Source: Chitinophagia bacterium
GTDB taxonomy: Bacteria; Bacteroidota; Bacteroidia; Chitinophagales; Chitinophagaceae
Direction of reading: 5' to 3'
Assembly: GCA_009924165.1 (NCBI GenBank)
Contig: RFSD01000003.1
Coordinates: forward strand, 1-32,649
DNA length: 32,649 nt
Shown: piece by piece, positions 10,301-18,067 of the stretch
How positions within the stretch are numbered: position 1 is the first letter of the stretch
How the letters are laid out: every line of letters begins with the position of its first letter
The notes under the pieces: model-generated
What the model was told of the DNA's origin: nothing
The model's input: only the letters and a program-made list of their open reading frames with translations
Database searches by the model: none
Position numbers and translations under genes: made by a program

Positions 10301-10610
10301 ACCAAACGAAGTACAATTTTCTTCATTGAATGCAATGGTGTCCACGGATGTCAATGCAGACGGCAAAACAGATCTAGTGCTGGGCGGAAACCAATTTGGA
10401 TTTTTACCTCAGTTTGGTCGCTTAGATGCTAATTATGGACTGGTATTAATCAATAAAGGCAAAAGAGTATTAGAAGTAGTTGAAGATAAGCAGTCGGGCT
10501 TAGCCATTACAGGACAGGTAAGAGATATGGTCTTTTTTCAACAAGGTGTACAAAAAAAGGTATTATTTTTTAGAAACAACCAGGCGCCTGTATTCATGAA
10601 ATTAAAATAA
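7305..10610 (+). CDS. FG-GAP/VCBS repeat lipoprotein with ASPIC/UnbV-like region (CRTAC1-like)
   Basis: Lipobox LLFAC; many DxNxDGxxD motifs (DINNDGLADV, DYDMDGDLDC, DLDNDGDLDM, DIDGDGFQDL); ASPIC/UnbV-like ARGFQSSVDYKQIFGLGKFTTIDSVQVIWPN. Confidence 0.92.
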   Translation: MPKTYLFLFVTFLLFACTKSKDGQLFEKVENSGIQFTNTVTDEKDNNIFKYRNFYNGGGVGIGDINNDGLADVFFTANQGANKLYLNKGDFKFEDISDKAGFSKKDQWSTGVTMVDINNDGWLDIYVANAGNMMQEDLRKNQLFINNHDLTFTDSAEAYGLANNGYTTHASFFDYDMDGDLDCFMVNNSPIPVNTLNYANARDIRAENSDIADFLKGGGDHLYKNEAGKFVEVSAEAGIHGSLISFGLGVTIGDVNGDAWPDVYVSNDFFERDYLYINQKNGTFKDEIEAYTEHNSIASMGTDMADVNNDGYPDIFTTEMLPDNDFRLKTTTSFDNIDIYRLKVASGFYHQFMHNALQLNNKNGKYKEVARFSGVEASDWSWGEMIFDADNDGYNDIYVSNGIYRDLTNQDFIDFFANTMIQKMVLSGKKDEISSIIEKMSSQPIPNKMFRNNGDLTFKDMGKDWGLDIPSFSNGAAYGDLDNDGDLDMVVNNNNMPSFVFKNKSREKNKNGYIGFKLKGLPQNTNAVGAKINVFIQGQILSKEVIPARGFQSSVDYKQIFGLGKFTTIDSVQVIWPNLTQSILKIQKLDTVYTIDQASQIVKPFVVLQEKVAPLFEEVNANFEKHTEDDHVDFYAERIIPRILSQEGPKAASADINGDGLADLFIGGANNKGSQIYLQTTNGDFKPKPQAAFSAFTSYEDVAAIFFDADKDGDMDLLVGSGGNNRLSNRGELNHRLFLNDGKANFTHLADAFPVFEYNTGVMVPLDYDLDGDLDVFVGARNTPLKYGVTPSSALYQNDGSGKFKDVTSTIAPDFLKLGMVTSAVWGKITNKQSSSLIVVGDYMYPVIYAFEKGKMVEQASNLNGLSGWWQSIQMADIDGDGFQDLIIGNMGENGYLKPTPTAPVKLWINDFDGNESIDKILTRTIDGKDVPVFMKGEMQEQIPLLKKENLNYEIYAKKAFQELFKKELLDKAAVKIYNYTSSIIAWGKGNGQFDIQRLPNEVQFSSLNAMVSTDVNADGKTDLVLGGNQFGFLPQFGRLDANYGLVLINKGKRVLEVVEDKQSGLAITGQVRDMVFFQQGVQKKVLFFRNNQAPVFMKLK

Positions 10611-10614
10611 TAGT

Positions 10615-13600
10615 ATGTTGTTTAAATATATCCATAGATCAAAGCAGGTTGCATCCATTATGATATTGAGTGCAAGCCTTCTTGCATGTAATACAGCAAC
10701 AAAGGATACCCCTTTATTTGAAGCTTTATCGGCTGAGCAAACAGGGATCCAATTTGAAAACAAATTACATCCCAATGAGCAGTTCAATATGTTTCATTAC
10801 ATGTACTATTACAATGGGGCTGGTGTAGCGACAGGTGATTTTAACAATGATGGCAAAGCGGATATCTTTTTTGCTTCCAACGAGGGAGACAATCAGTTGT
10901 ATTTAAATAAAGGAGCATTAAAATTTACAGAAGTCAGTAAAGAAGCGCAAATTCCACAGGATAGTGCTTGGAATACGGGCGTGTCAGTAGTGGACATCAA
11001 CAATGATGGTTTATTGGATATCTATATATGCAGGCTAGGTAATTTTGAAAAATTTATATCCAAGAATCAATTATTAATTTGTGTAGGTATTGAAAATGGC
11101 ATTCCAAAATACAAAGAAGCTGCTGCTGAATATGGCTTAGATTTTTCTGGATTTAGTACGCAAGCAAGTTTTTTTGATTACGATCAGGATGGGGACTTAG
11201 ATGTGTTTTTGTTGAATCATTCTGTGCATCAGAACGGCACATTTGCACCAAGGACTAGCTTCATGGGCACATTTGATCCATTATCAGGCGATCGTATTTT
11301 TGCCAATAATAATGGGCGTTTTGAAGATGTCACAAAAGCCTCAAAAATCAACAGCACGGCGATAAGTTATGGATTGGGTGTAGTGATGAGTGATATTAAT
11401 TTGGATGGCTGGATAGATATTTATGCTGGGAATGATTTTCATGAAAACGATTACTTGTATATCAATCAAAAAAATGGCAGCTTTAAAGACGAGCAAAAGG
11501 AAAGGTTGATGCATACAAGCCAATACTCTATGGGCGTAGATGCTGCAGACTTAAACAATGACGGATTTCCAGAGATTGTATCAATGGACATGTTACCTAA
11601 AGATCCTTATATTTTAAAGCGCTCTTTAGGAGAAGATGATTATGATATTTATCAATATAAGATATCAGTTGGTTATGACTATCAGTTTACACGTAATAAC
11701 CTGCAATGGAATCGTCGTAATGGCAAGTTCAGTGAAGTGGGTATGTATGCTGGTATGTTTGCAACAGATTGGTCATGGGCTACTTTATTGATGGACTTTG
11801 ACAACGACGGCTACAAGGATATTTTTGTTGCGAATGGCATTCCTAAGCGTATGAATGATATGGATTATGTTAACTATGTATCCAATCAAGAGATTCAAGA
11901 AAAAATAAGGGATAATAAAATGGGTGAAAAGGATATGGCATTGATTGATCGTTTCCCTGAAATTAAAATTCCCAATCAATTCTTTTTGAACAAAAAAGGT
12001 TTATCATTTGATGATAAGGAAAAAGCGATTATCAATAATCCTCCCTCTTATTCCAATGGTGCTGCTTACGCAGATTTTGATAATGATGGCGATTTAGATT
12101 TAGTAGTCAACAATGTCAATGACAAGTCATTTATTTATGAAAACAAAAGCAATCAAGATACAACAGCACATTCGGTTTCAATAATACTAAAAGGTGCAGC
12201 AAAAAATATCAATGCCATAGGTGCTAAGTTGGTGTTGTATACGCCAGGTGAACTTAGAACTTACGAAAAGTTCCCAGTAAAAGGATTTTTATCAAGCATG
12301 GAGATTCCATTGTCTATTGGATTAAAAAATACCATAATTGATTCTGCTTTTTTAATTTGGCCTGATAATCGTTTTCAAAAAATCAATCCTGCCGATTTTA
12401 AGAAAAAGCAATTGAACCTAAATTATCAAATGGGCTTACCAATATTCAATTATGATTTAATCAATCAGCATTGGCCACAGCAAACAAAGGAAATGTTGGA
12501 TTTTACAGCAGCATCTGGCATTCAATTTAAACATCAAGAAAATATCTTTCAGGAATTCAATAGAGAACAATTGATTCCGCAAATGAATTCTACAGAAGGC
12601 CCTGCATTAGCGTTAGGAGATATCAACAAAGATGGGCTTGAAGATATATTCATTGGTGGAGCTAGAGGATTTAGCGCCGCATTATACTATCAACAAGCCA
12701 ATGGTAAATTCATTATATCAAAACAAGAAGCATTTCGATTAGATAGCAATTACGAAGATATTTGTGCTGTGATGGCAGATGTGAATAAGGACGGATTTAA
12801 AGACATCATTGTTGGTTCTGGAGGCAATGAATACTATGGAGAGGATAAACATATGATGCCAAGGGTGTACCTGAATAGTGAAAAAGGACAGTTTACTTTA
12901 TTGAATGATGCGATACCAGTATACAATCAAAGCTCTGATATTATTGCTAGGGATTTTAACCAAGATGGCGCAATCGACCTGTTCATTACAAGTAGAGTAA
13001 AAGCCATGGATTATGGAGCACCTATTGACAGTTATTTATTATACAATACAGGGGATGGACATTTTAAAAATGTAACTGCTTCAATAGCTCCTGATTTAAT
13101 TGGTATTGGATTTATTACTAGTGCAACAGAAATGGACGTGAACAAGGATGGCAAGATGGAGATATTGCTAACGCATCAGTGGGGTGGTATTGATATCTTA
13201 TTTCCCTCAACTAAAAAATGGGAAAAATCAAATGCGACTAACTTGCCAGGCTGGTGGAATTTCACCTTACCTGTAGACATTGATTTAGATGGCGACATGG
13301 ATTTTATTGCAGGCAATTTAGGATTGAATACAAGATTAAAGGCGTCAGAAAAAGAGCCTATCAGTATGTATTATAATGATTTTGATGACAATGGAAAATT
13401 TGAACAGATTATTACTTTTTTTTTACAAGGAAAAGAAATTCCATTTGCCAATAAGGATGAGATACAAAGACAGATCCCTAAAATAAAGAAATCATTCCTA
13501 TATGCCGAAGACTTTGCTAAGGCTAATTTGTATGATATTTTTACGAAAGAAAAATTAAAGGCTTCTAAGCTTGTCAAGGCATATCATTTTGCAAATACTT

Positions 13601-13950
13601 TATTCATTAATGATGGCAAAGGTCAATTCATAGCTAAGGTTTTGCCATGGGAAGCCCAAATCACTGCATACAAAGCAGCAGTGGTGACAGATGCCAATGG
13701 AGACAAATGGCCAGACATTTTAATGATGGGTAATTTTTACGATAACAATGTACAAATGGGTAGGTATGATGCGGATTATGGCACGCTCTTGATCAATAAT
13801 GGAAAGCAAGACTTTAGTGCTGCGCCATTGAACGGATTAAGTGTTAAAGGTCAAGTGAGACGTATAGCACCAATTAAATGGAAGGATCAAGTAGCTTATG
13901 TATTGGGGATGAATTCAGATAGCCTAAGACTGATTGGATTTAAAAAATAG
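10615..13950 (+). CDS. FG-GAP/VCBS repeat lipoprotein with ASPIC/UnbV-like region (CRTAC1-like), paralogue of preceding gene
   Basis: Lipobox SLLAC; same architecture (NMFHYMYYYNGAGVATGDFNNDGKADIFF, DYDQDGDLDV, DFDNDGDLDL, DIDLDGDMDF); starts 4 nt after the upstream stop. Confidence 0.92.
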   Translation: MLFKYIHRSKQVASIMILSASLLACNTATKDTPLFEALSAEQTGIQFENKLHPNEQFNMFHYMYYYNGAGVATGDFNNDGKADIFFASNEGDNQLYLNKGALKFTEVSKEAQIPQDSAWNTGVSVVDINNDGLLDIYICRLGNFEKFISKNQLLICVGIENGIPKYKEAAAEYGLDFSGFSTQASFFDYDQDGDLDVFLLNHSVHQNGTFAPRTSFMGTFDPLSGDRIFANNNGRFEDVTKASKINSTAISYGLGVVMSDINLDGWIDIYAGNDFHENDYLYINQKNGSFKDEQKERLMHTSQYSMGVDAADLNNDGFPEIVSMDMLPKDPYILKRSLGEDDYDIYQYKISVGYDYQFTRNNLQWNRRNGKFSEVGMYAGMFATDWSWATLLMDFDNDGYKDIFVANGIPKRMNDMDYVNYVSNQEIQEKIRDNKMGEKDMALIDRFPEIKIPNQFFLNKKGLSFDDKEKAIINNPPSYSNGAAYADFDNDGDLDLVVNNVNDKSFIYENKSNQDTTAHSVSIILKGAAKNINAIGAKLVLYTPGELRTYEKFPVKGFLSSMEIPLSIGLKNTIIDSAFLIWPDNRFQKINPADFKKKQLNLNYQMGLPIFNYDLINQHWPQQTKEMLDFTAASGIQFKHQENIFQEFNREQLIPQMNSTEGPALALGDINKDGLEDIFIGGARGFSAALYYQQANGKFIISKQEAFRLDSNYEDICAVMADVNKDGFKDIIVGSGGNEYYGEDKHMMPRVYLNSEKGQFTLLNDAIPVYNQSSDIIARDFNQDGAIDLFITSRVKAMDYGAPIDSYLLYNTGDGHFKNVTASIAPDLIGIGFITSATEMDVNKDGKMEILLTHQWGGIDILFPSTKKWEKSNATNLPGWWNFTLPVDIDLDGDMDFIAGNLGLNTRLKASEKEPISMYYNDFDDNGKFEQIITFFLQGKEIPFANKDEIQRQIPKIKKSFLYAEDFAKANLYDIFTKEKLKASKLVKAYHFANTLFINDGKGQFIAKVLPWEAQITAYKAAVVTDANGDKWPDILMMGNFYDNNVQMGRYDADYGTLLINNGKQDFSAAPLNGLSVKGQVRRIAPIKWKDQVAYVLGMNSDSLRLIGFKK

Positions 13951-13956
13951 CTTTTA

Positions 13957-14856
13957 TTAAAATACTGGATAATTGATGGTGGACTTCCACTTTTGAGCAT
14001 CTGGTTCCTTTATTCTATTGGTATTGTAAATGACGTATGGAATTGCTGGACTCGTTCTTTGTTTATCTCCTAAGTATTGCTTAGTCGCCAAAAGCGCATT
14101 ATAAACAGTAGCAGCATCACCAGTTACAGAAACAGAAAGCAATTTTCCTAAAACCATTTTTTTAAGCGAGAAGGGTGGCTTTACCTGAATATCCTTTTCA
14201 ATAGGGATCGCTACTTGGGTAAATACTTCATTTTCATTGATTCTTGTAATATTGACCATTGGGTCATTTTTTACTTTCACATTTTGTGCAGCTATATATT
14301 GCTCTATTTGAGCGATCATGTCATAAACTTGAACCAAGGTAGGCGTATCCATTAGCACTTGATCTAAAGCAATCAAGCTAGAATCTTGTACTCTGGTTTC
14401 TTGAATGTCAAATCCATAAACACCTTTGACAGTATTGTAATAATTTCCTGCAGCAGAAAGAATGAGATCAAGTTGACCTTGTATTTTTTTTGCGAATAAA
14501 TAATTTTGAACTCTAGCAATTGGCGACCAATTGGTATTCTCCATGGAAGTTTCAAATCCAATGATTGCATTTGTACTTGTATCATCAATGATTGAAAATT
14601 CCACTGGTATTTTTATAGCATCAAGGGTCAGTTCTGTTTGAATCGTTGCCACCATAGTACCAGTCACGTTTAATGTAGTTTCCTTTGGCATCCATTCAGA
14701 CCATTTAGCAGTCTGCATCATGCCTCTAATGACACTAGGTGCAGATTGATGGACTAATTGGCTCCCCTTAATAGAAATCAGCTTTGGTACCAGAAAATAT
14801 ACTGCCATCAAGCCCAAAAGAAGGATTGTTGATAATAGGAACACAATTTTACGCAT
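13957..14856 (-). CDS. Membrane-anchored SRPBCC/polyketide-cyclase-like protein
   Basis: N-terminal TM segment; W(S)EWMPKE-type motif after the anchor; overall length and organisation resemble Bacteroidota SRPBCC proteins; family call is tentative. Confidence 0.5.
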   Translation of the reverse strand: MRKIVFLLSTILLLGLMAVYFLVPKLISIKGSQLVHQSAPSVIRGMMQTAKWSEWMPKETTLNVTGTMVATIQTELTLDAIKIPVEFSIIDDTSTNAIIGFETSMENTNWSPIARVQNYLFAKKIQGQLDLILSAAGNYYNTVKGVYGFDIQETRVQDSSLIALDQVLMDTPTLVQVYDMIAQIEQYIAAQNVKVKNDPMVNITRINENEVFTQVAIPIEKDIQVKPPFSLKKMVLGKLLSVSVTGDAATVYNALLATKQYLGDKQRTSPAIPYVIYNTNRIKEPDAQKWKSTINYPVF

Positions 14857-14940
14857 AAAAAAATGGGATTGAGAGCGCTAAATTACAAAAATCCCCCTTC
14901 ATAAGTACCCAATTTTGACTAAAATGGCTAAATTAGCATA

Positions 14941-15504
14941 TTGAAAAAACTAGGCGCCATATTATTCTTGGGCATTTTGCTTTTTAACGGATTTGGATAC
15001 CGATTGGTATCTAATTACTTTGACCAAAAAGCAGCCAACCAATTAGTTAATCTAATTGAAGAAAATAATTATGACGAATCTTATTTAGTCACTATTAAGA
15101 CGCCAATCAATCTACCTTATTACGCAAACAATCCTCAATTTGAAAGAGTGGATGGTGAGATTGTGATCAAGGGCATTGTGTATCAGTATGTGCAAAGAAG
15201 AATTTACAACGACAGCCTTGAATTAAAAGTATTACCCAACCAAGATCGTTTGCATATCAAAAATGCAAGAGAAGATTTTTATAAATTAGCGCAAGACCTT
15301 TCTAACACGAGTGCAGATAAAAAATCTGTTCCATTAGGTAAGTCTACTGCAAAATTTATCAGTTTTGATTATATCCAACAAAATATGAACTGGCATCTAG
15401 CCCCAGTTAATTTGGCGAATGTAACGACTGGTTATCGTTACGCTACGCGTTTAATAAGCAATTATTTAACAGTACAAGGTCCGCCTCCAAAAATGATTGC
15501 TTAA
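14941..15504 (+). CDS. Conserved hypothetical membrane-anchored/exported protein
   Basis: 187-aa ORF with an N-terminal hydrophobic segment; apparent TTG start; no family recognised. Confidence 0.65.
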   Translation: MKKLGAILFLGILLFNGFGYRLVSNYFDQKAANQLVNLIEENNYDESYLVTIKTPINLPYYANNPQFERVDGEIVIKGIVYQYVQRRIYNDSLELKVLPNQDRLHIKNAREDFYKLAQDLSNTSADKKSVPLGKSTAKFISFDYIQQNMNWHLAPVNLANVTTGYRYATRLISNYLTVQGPPPKMIA

Positions 15505-15606
15505 TTTTTTACGCTTGCAATGAAGTCATGCTTAAGCAGGGGCTTCAATATTCGTGCATTTGCTTATAAAGCTTTGCCAATTACTTTTACTATCAACCGA
15601 TTTCAA

Positions 15607-16932
15607 ATGAATAAAATATTTGTGGTATTGCTATTTGCAATAGCAGTAGCAGCTTGTAACCAGTTTAATGATTATAAAAAAATTACTAATAACCCGGATT
15701 TATATGCCTATACAGTGCATGAATTGAATCAGGTGGTCATGGGTAATAACTTTAGTCCAATTGTGGCTTCAAGGAACTACGCCTATGCAGCGATTGCGGG
15801 ATACGAAGTGGTCGCAGCGGGCAATCCAACTGCATACCAAAGTTTAGCTGGACAATTAAAAGGCCTAGCTCAAATGCCAAAACCAAAAGATACTGCGAAT
15901 ATTGATTTTCCGTATGCAGCATTGGTAGCCTATGCTACAGTAGGCCAGGCAGTGACTTTCCCAGAGGGAAGTATGCAAGATTATACAGATAGTTTAAGAA
16001 AATTAGTTAAATCAAATGGCATGTCGAGTAAAATGGTTCAAGCATCTGAAGCATTTGCTAAGGAAGTAAGTACGACCATAATTGCATGGAGTAAAAAAGA
16101 TAATTATGCGCAGACAAGAAGCGCTGAAAGATACACTGTAAAAGATTCTCCAGGACGTTGGGTGCCAACACCTCCTATGTACGCATCTGCAGCTGAGCCA
16201 CATTGGGCCGAGATTAGAACAATGGCCATTGATAGTGCCAGTCAGTTTAGACCTTCACCTCCACCTGCATTTAATGTAACAGATAAGAGCAGTGAGTACT
16301 ACAAGAATTTAATGATGGTGAAAAATGCTGGGGATAGTTTAACGGAGGAGCAAAAGCATATCGCTAATTTTTGGGACGACAATCCATTTAAAGTGAATGT
16401 AACCGGTCATGCGATGTTTAGTACCAAAAAATTCTCCCCTCCGGGTCACTGGATGAGTATTGTTGGGATTGCAAATAAAACAGCTAAGTCGGACTTTAAC
16501 ACCGCTGTATATGCTTATGCTAAAACAGCTATTGCAATATTTGATGCCTTCATCCACACTTGGGATGCAAAGTATACTTACAAAACAGTTCGTCCAGAAA
16601 CGGTGATCAACAAATACATCGATCCCAATTGGAGACCGCTTTTACAAACGCCGGCTTTCCCTGAGTATACTTGTGGGCATTCTACCATTTCATCCTCAGC
16701 GGCAGAAGCTTTAACAAGTGTTTATGGCGATAATTTTGCCTATACAGACTCTACCGAATTAGAATTTGGTATTGAAAACAGAAGCTTCAAGTCGTTTAGG
16801 CATGCTGCAGAGGAAAATAACTGGGCACGATTTTACGGGGGTATCCATTTTCACAATTCTTGTCTTAGGAGCACAGAAAAGGGTCAAGCTTTAGGAAATT
16901 ATATCGTTTCCAAATTAAAAATGAAAAAATAA
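15607..16932 (+). CDS. Vanadium-dependent haloperoxidase / PAP2-superfamily lipoprotein
   Basis: PAP2/VHPO motifs KYTYKTVRP (K-x6-RP), FPEYTCGHS (SGH-like), ARFYGGIHF (R-x5-H); lipobox AVAAC; start reassigned from 15520 to ATG 15607 to place the signal peptide at the N-terminus. Confidence 0.88.
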   Translation: MNKIFVVLLFAIAVAACNQFNDYKKITNNPDLYAYTVHELNQVVMGNNFSPIVASRNYAYAAIAGYEVVAAGNPTAYQSLAGQLKGLAQMPKPKDTANIDFPYAALVAYATVGQAVTFPEGSMQDYTDSLRKLVKSNGMSSKMVQASEAFAKEVSTTIIAWSKKDNYAQTRSAERYTVKDSPGRWVPTPPMYASAAEPHWAEIRTMAIDSASQFRPSPPPAFNVTDKSSEYYKNLMMVKNAGDSLTEEQKHIANFWDDNPFKVNVTGHAMFSTKKFSPPGHWMSIVGIANKTAKSDFNTAVYAYAKTAIAIFDAFIHTWDAKYTYKTVRPETVINKYIDPNWRPLLQTPAFPEYTCGHSTISSSAAEALTSVYGDNFAYTDSTELEFGIENRSFKSFRHAAEENNWARFYGGIHFHNSCLRSTEKGQALGNYIVSKLKMKK

Positions 16933-16972
16933 AATTCAATTGAACTGAATTCTATAACTATTAAACTAACTC

Positions 16973-18067
16973 ATGAAAAATTCAATTATATTAATGGCAT
17001 TGTTTTGCCTTGGCTTTATTCATCAATCCAATGCACAAGGTTGTGTGGCTATTAGAACAGTGGGCGGATTGTGCACAATGGAACACGCAGGTATGCACCA
17101 AGAAGACAGTTCTAAATGGACTTTGAATATTAATTACAGGTACTTTACTTCTTATAAACACTTCAATGGAAGAGACGAGCAAAAATTCAGAGTGGAAGAA
17201 GGTTCGGAAGTCATTAATTATATGAGTGCAATGGATTTTAACTTATTAAGAAACATCAATAGTAAATGGATGGTAGGCATCAATATACCACTTGTGAACT
17301 ATGATCGTACCTCAAAATATGAACACTTAGGCAATACCAGTCCATATCGTTTTGCAACGGCAGCTAGAGGTTTAGGTGATATTCGTCTTGCAGCATATAG
17401 ATGGTTGATTGCACCCGATGCCAATAAAAAAGGCAATTTAATGGCAGGACTAGGTATCAAATTACCTACAGGTAATTTTAAAGCGCAGGATGAATTTCAA
17501 TATGCAACTAACGCTCGAAGAATTGGTTATGTAGACCAATCTATTCAACCAGGTGATGGCGGATTTGGTGTTACTGTTGAATTAAATGGATTTAGACAAA
17601 TTAATACAACATGGAGTGCTTATGCTAACGCATTTTATTTATTGAATCCTAGGGACAATAATGGTGTGAGTACAGCAAGAGGTGGAACGCCTTCTGCAAC
17701 TGCAATCAAGTATACTTCGAATGTGATGAGTGTGGCAGATCAATACATGGTTAGGTCTGGATTCAACTATAGCAAACAAGCTTGGGCTTATTCATTAGGC
17801 TTAAGATATGAGTGTATTCCAACTTATGATTTGATAGGAAAGAGCACAGGATTCAGAAGACCTGGTAATATATTATCTGCTGAACCTGGCGTAACCTATA
17901 TGTATAAAAAATATAATTTTTTCCTATACACTCCAGTGGCTATAAGACGTGAAAGACCACAGAGCTATCCAGATATTGTAAGAACTAATCTTACAGGAGT
18001 TTTTGCAAGAGGAGATGCTGCATTTGCTGACTACAGTATTAATGTAGGTATGAGTTTTAGATTCTAA
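16973..18067 (+). CDS. Outer-membrane beta-barrel/transporter-like protein
   Basis: Signal peptide ending SNAQ; alternating beta-strand pattern, C-terminal FADYSINVGMSFRF ending in aromatic residue. Confidence 0.65.
   Translation: MKNSIILMALFCLGFIHQSNAQGCVAIRTVGGLCTMEHAGMHQEDSSKWTLNINYRYFTSYKHFNGRDEQKFRVEEGSEVINYMSAMDFNLLRNINSKWMVGINIPLVNYDRTSKYEHLGNTSPYRFATAARGLGDIRLAAYRWLIAPDANKKGNLMAGLGIKLPTGNFKAQDEFQYATNARRIGYVDQSIQPGDGGFGVTVELNGFRQINTTWSAYANAFYLLNPRDNNGVSTARGGTPSATAIKYTSNVMSVADQYMVRSGFNYSKQAWAYSLGLRYECIPTYDLIGKSTGFRRPGNILSAEPGVTYMYKKYNFFLYTPVAIRRERPQSYPDIVRTNLTGVFARGDAAFADYSINVGMSFRF

Noticed and set aside
14996-15011. GATACC-GATT-GGTATC inverted repeat
   Set aside because: Only 6-bp arms, inside a coding sequence, easily expected by chance
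16935-16944. TTCAATTGAA palindrome upstream of the barrel gene
   Set aside because: Short AT-rich palindrome, common by chance and without a matching partner site
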